Shown here: one piece after another, positions 34,323 to 46,222 of the stretch | How the letters are laid out: each line of letters starts with the position of its first letter | Position numbering within the stretch: the first letter of the stretch is position 1 | Assembly: GCA_963921935.1 (NCBI GenBank) | Contig: OY998175.1 | Location: forward strand, 177,665,262-177,729,261 | Origin: Galeruca laticollis | Taxonomy: Eukaryota; Arthropoda; Insecta; Coleoptera; Chrysomelidae | Length of the DNA: 64,000 nucleotides | Reading direction: 5' to 3' | The notes under the pieces: generated by a model | The model's database searches: none | What the model was told of the DNA's origin: nothing | What the model saw: only the letters and a program-made list of their open reading frames with translations | Position numbers and translations under genes: made by a program

Positions 34323-34839
34323 TTTATGTAACAGTTATCTATTATTGAAGATGTTTGTTCCCATTTTATGTCCATATGCCAACAACAAAAATTGTTAATG
34401 CAACTAATCTAATTGGATTCACTTTAAGTACCAAGTCTAATTCATTTTTAACCGAATCGTAGGTCAAAATAAGAAATTGAACAAATATGTCAGAGAAGAA
34501 AACTTGTGTCGATATTTTACCTGGCACCGCACGCATTAAAAGACATAGATTAATCGTTGTAATTTCTCGAGGCCATTACGTTTAATGCACCGAACGCGGA
34601 CGACGCCATTGTCACTATACACCAACCACTACTCCGCCTCGTGGAACAAAAAAAAGAAAGAAAAATGAATCATTTATTTCAATGCTACGTTTGTATATCA
34701 CCATTTTCCATTAGTTCTACTTGACTGACGTTTCAAATTTGATTGGACAGTTGAATAATGTCCTACATGAATTATTTCAATAGCAAAAATATATACCTCC
34801 TAACTGTTATAAGCGACTGCCCCAAAAATATAAATGTAT
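34323..34839. other. Intergenic, no gene seen
   Basis: No ORF or repeat recognised, apart from AT-rich sequence. Confidence 0.45.
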
Positions 34840-36700
34840 AGTCTGTTTAAACAAAAATTCTCCAACAGCCACATTCGCAGATGATACGGTAATATTAACA
34901 TTAAACTACAGATCTGGCTAGAACGCTGGAAGATAATAGTATATTCAGAAAAATCAGCACTTATCATGTTCATAAGAAGAAAATCGAATTGTCCATTAGA
35001 TAGCATCAACAACAACTCAATACTAATAAAAAATGAAGTCAAATACCTTGGACTACACCTGAACCAAAGGCTAACGTAGAAAAACCACACATCTCTTATT
35101 CGATCCACATTAGATTATGATTGTTTCATTTATATACCTGTATCTAAATCACATATTAATGTCTTGAACTCGTCTTGAACAATACAGCTCTTCGCCTATG
35201 CCTAGAAGCGTTTATGTCTACCTCGGTTGAAAGTCTTTACTGCGAAGCAAAACAATCTCCTTTGTGGATAAGGCGTCAACAATTACTACTTAATTATGCT
35301 GTCTTGCTGTCATCCAATCCCCTCAATCCTGTATGCAGCTTGTTTGCGACGACCATTAATAACTTACAGAATACCTCAACATTCTTAATAATGAAACCTT
35401 TACCCGTATTTCTAAAGACAATACCAAATGAAATTGGTACATTCCTCATATCAACACTGTTGGATTTCCGTAAGCCTATTTATAATTTAATTATTTTCCT
35501 GCGAGGTAGACAACCCAAACAACAAGCTCATGTAATCGTGGTTGCCTTTATGCTCGCGTTAACTAGAGATTTACACTTAAGACATTTTTCGATCGAGAGC
35601 CAGCACATATAGAATTCAGCCGGTAGAATTTGTTGATGACGTTAAAATAACTCATGTACGGTTATTCATGTTTTTTCTGCGCTTATCGTTATAAAAAGTC
35701 TGCTGGTTGTGGTATACGAAGCTGTGTAGGCGAGAGCTCTCTAAATATAATTTCCAAGCGTTTGTGTGGACTGGATAAAACCTGAAATGAGTAAATCTCT
35801 ATTCGTTACCAGTCATTTTGTATTCTCTTTAATTTGGCATCTTATTAATTGAAACCCGATTTCCTGCATTATTTTGGGGTAAAGTGTAAAGTCCTAAAGC
35901 TTAAGTCTCCTCATAGGAGCTATCGAAGAGTATATCCATAATAACAGATTGTACAAACTCATCTCTCACAATCCAGAATAAAAATGAAACATCAAAGGAT
36001 CTAATTTGAATAACTTTACTGGATATAGTATACAGAAATAAATAGGACTTGGTACTCGATACCTAGAAACATGAATTAGATGTCGGCTGTACCGTCACGA
36101 CACTAGAATCTCCAATTTTCTCTTCCCTAATCTTATCAACTTACACTGTAGGTACATACTGGTGAACTTTAGACTTTCAAACACTTTTCCGCTCCTAATA
36201 AAAATGATTGAAGAGTGCGACAACATCGAACCTTGATGCAGATAATATCCAAATTGCCTCCGATCTTAAGCAAGTCATCAAGCATAAGTTTAGAGCTATA
36301 TGGCAACAGCATTGGGACTCCGTTCCTACAAAATACCACCAGATCCAACTTTCAAGACAAAACCTTGCAGTGATGATAAGATTTGGTCACACCAAATATA
36401 ATGGCTACATGATGTCATCGAACAACCGATCACACTGTTCAATCTGTAACTGTAACTTTACTGTTCAACACATTATTATAGAGTGCCAACAGTACACAGC
36501 TAGAAGACAGCAGCTCATCCTCAATGGAAATATTCAAGAGATACTAGGAAATCCAGATAATGCCATTACCTTCTAAACTATGTCTAGCTGAACCACAAAA
36601 TCTTACTCTTACTTAATGTATTAATTTACTTGTGTATTTGATTCTACCTATGCGAGTGGCCTTAGTATCCGAGCACGTTATTTGAATTAAAAAAATTCCA
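34840..36700 (+). mobile_element. Jockey/R1-like LINE fragment, RT C-terminus to 3' end
   Basis: ATFADDTVI at about 34870 is the catalytic A-D-D box of RT. IRRKSNCPL, EVKYLGLHL (the V-K-Y-L-G motif) and then SILDYDC-like text follow in shifting frames. The open frame 35175-35612 reads NNTALRLCLEAF, SVESLYCEAKQSPLWIRR and LLLNYAV, the conserved post-RT block. A terminal domain at 36208-36576 has MIRFGHTKYNGYMM, CSICNCNFTVQHIIIEC (the C-x-x-C-x-H-x-x-x-x-C knuckle) and ILGNPDN. The 3' end near 36700 is an A-run after GCGAGTGGCCTTAGTATCCG. The middle (35620-36200), where RNase H would sit, is not readable. No EN or RT fingers are present. Confidence 0.7.
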
Positions 36701-37565
36701 TTCGTATATCACTGGCGAGTTTTCCTGTGATATTTGACAAGTATTGTCATTCATATGTAGAAGTAGTTAGATAGTATTTCTAAAGAAAGTACCTGTCTCT
36801 TTTTGGTTTGGAGCTTAAACAATCATTATCGTAGTTAACGTATTGCTTACAAAAAGTTGCAGCGTTGAAATTATTATAGATCTGAAGACATTTGTATTGC
36901 GCAAATTGATTGAAATTTCAGATTAAGTATAGATCATTTTGAACAGAATCCACAAGCGATATTTCCTTTAATAAGTTCTACACCAGCAATTAGTTGAAAG
37001 TAAAATTGACTGCTATGGCTATACGTAGGAGTGAGCAGCGAATTCTTGAAAGGATTCATTCGAAAGTGGGAGTTATAATAATTAGGACCTCGGGTATTTA
37101 TATACACCCGTATAAGAAAGTTTACCTATACATGATATATGTTTATATATGAAAAGAAACGCCTTCGTAACGCCTCTTTCTGCCCCGGTGCACATTTCAA
37201 TGTTATCAATCATCATGTCACCTATTCTATTCAAGCTCTTCGAGCTTTTCATGAATTATTCGATGATATGTTCGATTCAAATATGATTTGGATATAACTG
37301 CATATTTCTATTTAAAAATTGAGTGAAAACTAGATGTTCTACCTAACTTTAATATACCGGATGTCCCATGACTTTTAGGCAAATGAAGTTATGATTAGAC
37401 AAAAAACAGGATAACGATTTTGCAACTTTTTTGTTTCCCTTTTATAAAAGCGATAGCCTGTACATTTTTTGATAAATGTCACAATTAGCTAAGCAATTCA
37501 GATTAATTTTCAGAAAATGTTGGTTTGTACTATGAATAATTTTTCAGATAATGTAACGGTAAAAA
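36701..37565. other. Intergenic, no gene seen
   Basis: AT-rich, with no credible ORF. Confidence 0.45.
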
Positions 37566-38046
37566 TTAAGTCCAGGCGAAAAATTGCCAGACCGCTAGAA
37601 ATATCGGTTGGTAACCCTGTCACGAACGATTTCCGCTTTGGGAGGTGATATTCATGAGTTGCTGGAGAAGCCAGCCCCAATCAAATTGTCTGTCGGAAAA
37701 GAGGTGTCACATTTTATATACCTGCCGGCGGCCATCTTGTCTTGTGATTTCTGCTCCTGGAAAGCATAAATATTCTGGTTGATGGATAATTGGTTTGTTT
37801 CGTGAAGTAGCCAACTATTGGTGCAGTGTAACGGATTGATGAATTTCCGAGTCGTCGAACAATTTCAGCTTAGGTTCCCAAAAATTTGTGGGAGCGGTTA
37901 TTTTTTGTTGGCGGTTGACTATTTGGGTCTTGAAGTCTGGGATATTTTCTCCACCGAACCTGAGCTGTTCTTGTTTTTAGGAAATCATGATATCGAAGGA
38001 ATTCAGCTACTAGTAACCACTGTAAATATTTGGGAAAAAATCCACA
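37566..38046 (+). repeat. 5' LTR of the small gypsy family
   Basis: Begins about TTAAGTCCAGGCGAAAAATT and ends AAATCCACA. It shares blocks GAAATATCGGTTGGTAAC, CCGGCGG and GAATTTCCGAGTCGTC with the other two copies. The ORF starting 37818 is LTR sequence, not a gene. Confidence 0.85.
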
Positions 38047-39403
38047 TTATTGACCATTATAGTTTATTTTGGTTACAGAAGTTACAAAGTCCGTAGGGTC
38101 GACTAGCTCGATGGGCCGTGAAGATGCAACAGTACAATTTCCAAATTATACATCGTAGAGGTCGTGAACACGTAGTATCTGATGCTCTTTCTCGGTCCGC
38201 CCCTGTTGTTAATGAGGTGTTTGTAGAGTTTTCTTCTGAAGAGGTACCACCTCCATCGTTTGATACTGCCGATGATAAGTGGAATTGTAAGATGTTCGAT
38301 AATGTCAATTTTAAACCCCTTAAACTTCCAGCTTGGCGTGTGAAGGACGGTCTTCTGTACAAACATGTTCTAAATAGGTACACACAACCACTGTCGCCTG
38401 GTGAGTCTTGGAAACTAGTAGTTCCCAAATCTAGTAGGGCGCGTATTATCTCGAAAGCCCATCTGGACACACGGGTATTTATTCCACAGGGTAGCCGAAC
38501 GTTTTTATTGGCCCAAAATGATAGCAGTTTTAGCGAGATTTATCGGTATGAGGTGTGTGCTGCATATAAGGTGACACAACGTAAGCCGGTCGATAAGATT
38601 GTGTCTCATCCAAAACCTAGTAGGCCGGCGGAAATGATATGCACAGATTTAATGGGACCAAGGTCGAAATGAGGTAATTATTTTATTCTTATAGTCACGG
38701 ATTATTTAAACAAGTTTGTACTTATTTACCCACTTAAAACAGCTTCTGCAGCGGTAGTTACTCGAAAAATTTAAGATGAGGTATTTCTTGCATACGGGGT
38801 ACCTAAGGTAATTTTATGTGATAATAGTCTCCAATACCGTAGTAATATTTTGCCAATTATTATCCAAGGGCTAATCCATGCAAAAGAGTCAATCAGATAA
38901 TTAAAACAATGATGACTTCCTACGTTCCGGATAATCATCGTTGTTAGGACGAACATCTGGCTGAGATAGGTTGCGCAATTAAAACATCCACTCATGAGGT
39001 TACGAATATGACACCGTATTTTGCTAATTTTGGTAGATCTATACTATTGTCCGATTCCAATTGTGTTGAAAATTCGGATTTGAATCTGGAGGATAGTGTA
39101 AAGACTCCTGAGTGTAGTCGCCGATGTTAAGAAACGGTTGGAGGTAAGTAAGCAGAAGGCTTGTGATAGTTATAATTTGAAACGTAGACATGTAGAGTAT
39201 CTCCTAGACGATCTGGTGCGGAGGAAGAATTTGGTCCTTTCGCATGATGCAAAGTAATACACTCGTAAGTTAGCACCTAGGTATGTAGGTCCTTTTTCGG
39301 TAGTCAAGAGCTTATTTCCATGGACTTATGAGTTGCAGGATAAGGATGGAGCTTGGGCAGGTGTTTGGCACTGTAAAGACCTGAAGCAATATCTTACTAA
39401 TAG
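38047..39403 (+). pseudogene. pol 3' part: RNase H tail and integrase
   Basis: It opens with DHYSLFWLQKLQ and, after a TAG near 38095, RLARWAVKMQQY and HRRGREHVVSDALSR (the end of RNase H and the linker, V-x-D-A-L-S-R). The open frame 38118-38672 continues through RVKDGLLYKH and AYKVTQRKP to MICTDLMGP (first catalytic Asp). Then come FILIVTDYLNKFVLIYPLKT and, after stops at 38670 and 38773, GVPKVILCDNSLQY (second Asp). MTPYFANFGR and a degraded C-terminus follow to about 39400. The Glu motif region (38880-38950) is scrambled. In integrases of this kind the second Asp is normally followed by N/Q-G; here it is N-S. Non-functional. Confidence 0.8.
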
Positions 39404-39914
39404 TTTAGTTCACGCGAAAAATCGCCAGACCGGTAGAAATATCGGTTGGTAACGCTGTCACGAACGATTTCCGCTATGGGAGGTGATATTCGTGATTTTC
39501 TGGAGAAGACAGTCCTAATCAAATTGTCTGTCGGAAAAGATGTGTCACATTTCATATACCTGCCGGCGGTAATCTTATCGTGAGATTTCTGCTCCCGGAA
39601 GGTATAAATATTCTTGTAGTCTGGTTGATGGATAATTGGGTTGTCTCGTGAAGCAGCTGACTATTGGTGCAGTGTAACGGATTGGTGAATTTCCGAGTCG
39701 TCGGACAATTTCAGCCTAGGATCTCAAAAATTTGGGAGGGCGGTTATTTTTGTTGGCAGTTGGCTCTTTGTGCCTTCAAGTCTGGGATATTTTTTAGGGT
39801 GAAACTTTGTTTTTCTCCGCCAAACCAGTGCTGTTCTAGTTTTTAAGAAATCGTGACATCAAGGGAATTCAGCCACTAGTAACCACCGTAAAAATTTGGA
39901 AAAAAAAATCCACA
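39404..39914 (+). repeat. 3' LTR of the small gypsy family
   Basis: The copy paired with 37566-38046. It begins TTTAGTTCACGCGAAAAATC, ends AAATCCACA, and has small indels relative to the first LTR. Confidence 0.85.
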
Positions 39915-39954
39915 ATTTCCTTATTTTTGTTTATACAAATATATACGTATATCT

Positions 39955-40206
39955 ATGTTTTAAATGAAACTCAATGTTTCTAGCTAATTCCACAATATAA
40001 TGAAAAATGTTGTAAATTCTAAAAAATTGACAATTGTTTCGATAACTGAATATCATCGTCGAGACAGTTAATTTGATTAAAACATCTTCGAGAGAAGATT
40101 TGACGCGACTGTACCAGAATTATATTATGGAATTAGCTAGAAACATTGAGTTTCATTTAAAACACAAATATGAGTAGATTCCACGAAGTAAGGGTCGAGG
40201 CAGTTA
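39955..40206. repeat. MITE family A, copy 2 (12-bp direct repeats)
   Basis: Bracketed by perfect 12-bp direct repeats ATACGTATATCT (39943-39954 and 40207-40218). Inverted repeats GTTTTAAATGAAACTCAATG...TTCCACAATATAA and mirror, with the core ATTGACAATTGTTTCGATAA. Its right end (CGAAGTAAGGGTCGAGGCAG) matches, inverted, the left end of copy 1, so the true terminus is that sequence. Confidence 0.8.
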
Positions 40207-40308
40207 ATACGTATATCTGTTTTTTTTAACTTTTTATACTGGACGTTATCCTTAATTGAACTTGTAACTTTTAATTTGAATTTATTCGGTTAACGGTAGC
40301 GGTAAATA

Positions 40309-40690
40309 TGTAGTGCACGCGAAAAGTCGCCAAACCGCTAGAAATCTCGGTTGGTAACGCTGTTACGAACGATTTCCACTATGGGAGGATATGTTCCTGA
40401 CTTTCTGGAGAAGGCAGTCCTAATTAAATTGTTTGTCGGAAAAGAGGTGTCACCTCTCATATACCTGCCGGTGGCAATCCTGTCGTGTGATTTCTGCTCC
40501 TGGAAAGAATAAATATTCTGGTAGTTTGGTTTGTCTCGTGAAGCAGCCAACTTGTAGTGCCGTGTTACGGATTGGTGAATTTCCGAGTCGTCTGACAATT
40601 GCAGCCTAGGATCTCAAAAATTTGGGATAGGTTTTTATTTTTTGTTGACAGTTGACTCTTTGGTCGTTGAAGTCTGCGATATTTTCCATT
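40309..40690 (+). repeat. Solo or partial LTR of the small gypsy family
   Basis: Starts TGTAGTGCACGCGAAAAGTC and follows the other two LTRs through CCGAGTCGTCTGACAATTGC to AGTCTGCGATATTTTCC, then stops matching about 110 bp short of the others. No internal element sequence is next to it. Confidence 0.8.
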
Positions 40691-41640
40691 ATCACATAGT
40701 AGTGAGGAATTATCTCGATGGATTGGCAGTGGTACTGAATTTCCGTGGCCACCTAGAACTCCCGAAGGTAATTCCCTAGATTTTAATTTTTGGGGCATTA
40801 GTATATTCATAAGGAATAAACAATCGTCAGGAACTATGGCAACAATTTGCAAATTCGGTTTATTTTATTACCAAGCAGCCCAACATATTTTTTAAAGTGA
40901 GAAGATCATTTAGCCATGAATGAATAAGCTTATTGAGGCAAACGGGGGTCACATAGAACATGTATTATAAAAGGATTTTACTGTTTGTTTCTGATATTTT
41001 CGTGTTATTAAAATTGTATGTAAGTACTTTTATTTATATTACATGTTCAGAACCACAATTGTTTTTAATTCACCCGTCCAATTGATTATGATTGTGTTCT
41101 TTATTGTAATTACGGATTAAAGTTACATTTTCGTATTAAATGCAATCCACTGGCCTAAAACATCGACATAGTTATTAAATATCAAAATTAAAAAAAATGT
41201 GCAGCTTCATGTTTAACTTAATATATCTTGAGAAATATTGACTCTATCGTTATGAGGAATCGAAAATTTGTAGTAAAATTTCGATTCCGCCAGTGGCGTA
41301 GAATTTGGGAACGAGTGACCCCTATAATTTTTTTATATATCGTTAAATTATATTGTAAATCATATTTGTAAAACTGTTTGTAACAATTGTACAAGAACTA
41401 TTTGGTCTGATTTTTAAGTTGTCTGCTGTAAGTTTCTACTTGGGGTTTATTTTGTCAGGGTGTTTTTAAAAATTTATTATAAATTTCTAGCCTTCAGCCC
41501 TATTTATACTTCTCTGGTGCCCTTTTGTGAACACTTTATTATTATTTGAAGAATCAACCCCTTCTTCGACTCGAAGCTAGTCGTCGGCGAGCTCAAATTG
41601 TCCTTCGGGGCAATCTAACATCTTAACGGACACTAATGCC
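40691..41640. other. Intergenic, no gene seen
   Basis: The minus ORFs at 40338-40598 and 40565-40852 are antisense to the LTR. Nothing else is recognisable. Confidence 0.45.
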
Positions 41641-41875
41641 CGATTTCACCAATAATTTCCTAAAGTTAGGTAATACCTAAATTAGATTTTGGAATTACTA
41701 AATCCAATTTACGTTTCACCACGCGCTAAGTAATACCTAAGAGTGATAATATTAGGTATTTCCTATCACTCTTAGGTGTTTCTTAGCGCATAGTGAAACG
41801 TAAATTGCTTTTAGCAATTCGAAAATCCTATTTAGGTTTTACCTAACTTTAGGAACTGGTTGGTGAAATCGGACA
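41641..41875. repeat. ~235-bp palindromic MITE
   Basis: Ends CCCGATTTCACCAA and the mirror TTGGTGAAATCGGA. The arms run almost uninterrupted through CCTAAAGTTAGGTAATACCTAAAT, AATTTACGTTTCAC and GCGCTAAG to a centre near 41755 (CTAAGAGTGATAATATTAGG...). No ORF is inside. Confidence 0.85.
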
Positions 41876-42235
41876 TAAGAGGTTTGTATGTTGGTTGGAG
41901 TTGTCGCGTTACAATAACTCTACATAACCTACTAAAACAAGAATTCTTCAATCAAATAATGAGGTAATTCAATCATCCTATCAATAAATATGGAATAATT
42001 GAATGATGAAATAATCAATTCTTTTGACATATGTAATCATTTGTTTGCATTGTGCCCATTCCCCAAATCGTTGAACTATTATTCAATCAAAGTTTGACTC
42101 ATATTTTTTTATAGAGTCTATATAGCATTAATGGAGATCTGCCACGAACCGCTTTTAGCGTCTATAAACTATCGTATAAAACTACAACACGTTCTACTTG
42201 TGGATACTATTATATAAAAAAGTATTCACCATCTT
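41876..42235. other. Intergenic, no gene seen
   Basis: AT-rich, nothing recognised. Confidence 0.45.
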
Positions 42236-42560
42236 GTTGGACTATACGCAGATGATCGTGACATTTATCAGAGTGTAAACAAACCATAATTTAGAAGCAA
42301 ATACTAACCAGCTTGTAAACATATAGAAATTATTAAATACAACTATTAGAGTTTGGTTTAATTTTTTACAATTCGTCCATGGTTGTCCAGTTCAGAAGTA
42401 ATCCTGCAGGTTGAAACTAACCACGAGTAACAGTAAGGGGGAAGTTAAAGCTAATCCTAATAATCGAGCAGCAGCAAGCTTTCAAGGTATATTCGATTAA
42501 AACCTTTATTTTTTCCCATCGTTCAGAAAACATCATCTAACTTTTCGTTTCCTCTGATGT
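42236..42560 (+). pseudogene. LINE RT scrap (ADD box)
   Basis: VGLYADDRDIYQSVNK at 42240 resembles the Y-A-D-D box and following residues of Jockey-like RTs (Y-A-D-D-x-x-I-Y). After stops, IRVWF, a readable stretch and FQGIFD (cf. F-L-G-I-x-x-D) lie at usual spacing. About 100 codons, heavily decayed. Confidence 0.45.
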
Positions 42561-44049
42561 CCATAATATGAAAATAACCTCTGCTTTATTTCTGGTTATT
42601 GAATCATTAAACTTACTCTTTAGTGCTTTCTTTAAATTTCCTCTAGGGATAAAAGAGAATTTAGTGAGTCTACTATTGTGTGATTCATGTTTTTATGTAC
42701 TGATAAAACGATTAATGTATTTGGAAGTATGAACAATTTGATTTCACTGTCAGTATTACAGACAACTTCTACAACTTCTTTTTCTTAAGACCATCATGAA
42801 TTTGTGCATGCTTGGTGTAGTTAGTGATTTATAATTTCTTTGTATTTGGTGTTTATGATGTGGTTCCTTTCTTCTTTTTGTAGTGATCTTTCGGTGTAGT
42901 ACTAATTTTAGAGGCATACGTTTCACTTGATCACGAGTAGGAGGAAAGCTTTGCATATTTAAGTGCTTCGATTAGGATTTTAACGTAGCAAGGTGGGCTT
43001 CGGTAGATATTATTGAATGCTATGAACTTGACACTCACATTCGTACGTGTGGTTGTTAAATTTGGACACGCAATCGAAGAAAAGTTGAAAATAATAATTT
43101 CTATGTAAACAGATATGAGAAAAAAGTTTGAGGAAATAAATATAATATTCATACTATAAATTAATTCCGATTTATTCAATCGTTGGGAATTATAGGGCCA
43201 AGTTTGTCTCTGGACTTTCGACATTCAAGCATCTAAACATAAAAAATATTCTTTGGAACGGTAACCAATTACAAAACAACAAAGGAATAATTTCGTCGGT
43301 ACAGTATATAATGCAGTCGATAATGATTCGAATCTGCAAATCATTAAAAGATGAACAGTTGTTTCTATTATTTAATAAATATTGTGTCACCAGGGGGCGT
43401 TTTGACTGGTAGTTCTTCAAAGGTGCCGACTGCTAAATAATAATAATTAATTATGTATAATATCTATATATGAACAGTACACCTGGTCTACTCGATTACA
43501 TTCCTTTTGCTCACTTATTATTACTAGATATAATTTTAATTGTAGTTGTGTGAAAGGGATTTGTAGTGTTGAGATATCCTTTTTTTATTCATTGTTGTTG
43601 AAGTATATTGATGATTGTTCAAAAACCTGCCGCAGTTAACAAAAAAAAAAATTATTTCACTTCTAATAGCGAAAAAACTGAATTTAACTCAATCACTTGC
43701 ATCTTACGATAAGTTTGCTACAGTTGATAAAAAGTTACTCTAACTGCGTGGTTGTATAATGATTTCTAATATAGTCTAGTCCACTAGTTGAAAGTGGTGG
43801 AAAATAGAGATAGAGCTCCTAAAAATACGTGCGTGCCTTACCACATAAAAAATTGCCAAAGTTATGAACAAAACCAAAAAAAAAGGTAACTTTTTTTTGC
43901 GGATATTTAAGAAACTATAAACAATTAAGACATTTTAAATAGAAGATGCTTAAAGAGGAAGCGAACGCGTCGTCTAAGCGAGTACGTCACATAAAATTTA
44001 TTTTTCAAAGTAAGTATCATTTAGAAATAAAAATGAATGTTTGTATACA
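42561..44049. other. Intergenic, no gene seen
   Basis: Several short ORFs on the minus strand (42756-43420) show no recognisable motif and overlap each other in different frames. Confidence 0.45.
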
Positions 44050-44515
44050 TATACAGTGCTATTCAAAAGTCCCCTCCACCCCCTCGTATCTTTTGAACGG
44101 CTACACTTACATTAATAAAATTTGGAGGGTGAAAATAAAGTGTTGTAAGCTTCTGTACGAATGGTAACAGGTGACGTAATAGTAATAGATGACGTCACAG
44201 TGCCACTCTGGCCAATAATTTTAAATAGGATCCTATGGCAAGTGATATCTCGTTTGAAAGGCATTGACATTGGCTACATAGCCATATTGATTTTGTTTGG
44301 GTTTAAATTAATTTTGACGGATAAATTAAATAAATACCAAAATTATTATTTCATATTTAAATATTGAAGATTTTTTAGTCCGCTCCGGTTAGTTGTCAAA
44401 AAAATTGACGTTTTTAATTTAATAGTATTTGTTGCTTTGCAATTTTTTTCTAAATAGCTTAAATATTTGATTTTATTATTGTTTAACGAGACGTTTAAGA
44501 GTTTACATAGGCAAA

Positions 44516-44830
44516 ATGGTACGTACTCAAGCCGACAAAGTAGCAGCTATCTTAATAATTGGTGAATCTAGAAATAATCTCCATGAAGCGGAACGTTTAT
44601 TCAATGAGAGATATCCAGATCGCCATATCTCGAGAACTTATTTAAGGGAGCTTCTTCACAAGTTTGAAGCAACAGGTAGTGTTCAAGATTCCAAACGATC
44701 TGGTCGACCAACATTTAGTGATGATAAAAAAATTGATATAGTAAACCCTACTTCCTCTTCAACTAAAGTTGCGTCTATCTGTGAAGTAAGTAAAAGTACA
44801 GGAAACATACCTGAAGATAAAGATAAATGA
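44516..44830 (+). pseudogene. HTH (DUF4817-like) transposase N-terminus, chimeric end
   Basis: From the Met at 44516: ILIIGESRNNLHEAERLFNE, RYPDRHISRTYLRELLHKFE and TGSVQDSKRSGRP. The A-x-R-L-F-x-E-R-Y-P-x-R and T-G-S-V...G-R-P pattern marks the helix-turn-helix region found at the start of some insect mariner-like proteins (DUF4817). After about residue 85 the match ends, and the opposite strand shows a LINE RT fragment overlapping 44683-44910. So the ORF probably runs from the HTH gene into an inserted LINE piece. The catalytic DDE part is absent. The upstream CAGTGCTATTCAAAAGTCCC near 44053 could be this element's TIR. Confidence 0.55.
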
Positions 44831-44910
44831 AATAGCTGACACAAGGGCAGCATTAAGGATATACTACCCTGTTTCAAGACCAAATTTGGAATACCATCAG
44901 GACCAATCAT
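44770..44910 (-). pseudogene. LINE RT fragment, antisense insertion
   Basis: The minus strand reads MIGPDGIPNLVLKQG, PLCQLFHLSLSSGMFPV, matching the G-P-D-G-I-P-x-x-x-L-K and L-F-x-x-S-L-x-x-G-x-F-P block at the start of RT in Jockey/CR1-like LINEs. Only about 45 codons are present. The exact left edge is uncertain because the overlapping plus-strand ORF has its own codon structure upstream. Confidence 0.6.
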
Positions 44911-45083
44911 TCAACGAAGAGATGCTTTGTTTCAATAAGTTGTTAATATAATTTATCAGATTGTAATACTAGTAATTGTTACATTCTTCATTCTAAAACA
45001 AATGTAACTACTCTAACCTTACCTGCTAAATTTTGTATCGCTTATGAACCAAATTTTAGAGGCCTATTCTCTAATCAGTAACA

Positions 45084-45455
45084 ATGTCATTCATAGACGT
45101 TCGGAACTGCATTGAAAGAACCAATGGAATGCTCAAAGGTGTGCAATACAATCCTGCATTTGTGTCAAGAACTATATATGCTTGCGTTATGCTCCACAAC
45201 ATTATTATAAAAAGAATTATACCTTCTTCATCTTCTTCGGCATTTTCCTATAATATGAGTTTGCTGTTATTTCGATCCACAGTTCCCTTAAGTTCCAATC
45301 TCCTTCTTTCGGAATATACAAATTGATGAATATCTAATTTTATAGGAAGATGACAACAATTTTGTCGATGAAGATGATATTGGCCGATTGGACGATGCTC
45401 ATTTATTAAATAGGGTTAATAATATCAATCAAATTATAAATAATCTCTTTAATTG
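45084..45455 (+). pseudogene. HARBI1-like nuclease, C-terminal part
   Basis: RNCIERTNGMLKGVQ, followed by YNPAFVSRTIYACVMLHNIII, matches the C-terminal block of PIF/Harbinger transposases (the E-R-x-F/N-G-x-L-K motif carrying the catalytic Glu, then the L-H-N block). A possible acceptor TTTTATAG at 45338-45345 leads to EDDNNFVDEDDIGR and INQIINNLFN, the usual acidic tail and end. Upstream sequence with the two catalytic Asp residues is not found, so this is a fragment. It lies convergent to the Myb/SANT-like gene at 46223-46730, the classic partner of HARBI1 in Harbinger elements. Confidence 0.6.
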
Positions 45456-46222
45456 AGCAAGACTTATTGTATATTTTAATACAATACTTAATTGAAGAAC
45501 AATTTTCTTAAGTTTCTTGTGTTATGGCTCTTACATGGTACCATTTATAAGAATCAAAATAAAAAAAATCAATTATTAAAATAACAATTCCAGAAAATTC
45601 ACAATTTCCATTTTAATACGATAATGTACTATAAATTCAAATTAACTCTTTTATAGGAAGATAATTGAAGTTGTTTTAGTGAATTATTTTTTTTATGTTA
45701 TTTTACTAAACATAACGAGAATGCAAGTTTTTTAAAACTTTACATAGGACAACTTCCAATAAAAAAATTGGTCTGTCGGGTTTTAAAGAACTTGCACTGT
45801 ATACGATTTTTCCCAATAATACTCATTAAAGTTTATATAAAAGTTTGAAACAAAATTTGAAACAGAAAGTGAAATAATACTAGACTCAGGTGGCTGTAAT
45901 TCTGCAAGTGAGTATTAAATTCAATTGCTAAGAACTTTTTAAAGTGCAATTTTTTGATATTTTCAAAAATAAAAGTACTTTCCTCTTGAGCTATATTGAT
46001 ACTTTATGACGAGTCTTGTTTACTACTAATAAATATTGATATTAGGTTATCGCGTTTTAGGATTTAGAACATGTAGAAATGAAGAATAACTTAATAACTA
46101 AAATCAATACCAAAAAAGTTGACACCAACTTACGGACAGGGGGGCACACTGTGGGCAATTTAAGAATATGGAATCCAAGTCCAGACAAAATCATAATGAG
46201 GATACTTTACCGGAAGATTGAA

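Larger units (their letters stand above)
37566..39914 (+). mobile_element. Internally deleted Ty3/gypsy-type element with ~0.5-kb LTRs
   Basis: LTRs at 37566-38046 and 39404-39914 flank only about 1.36 kb of pol 3' sequence. The 5' LTR runs straight into the RNase H tail, so primer site, gag, protease and RT are gone. A third LTR of the same family stands alone at 40309-40690. Confidence 0.85.

Noticed and set aside
37818..38096. ORF as a gene
   Set aside because: It is LTR sequence running into the RNase H tail; the second and third LTR copies do not keep it open.
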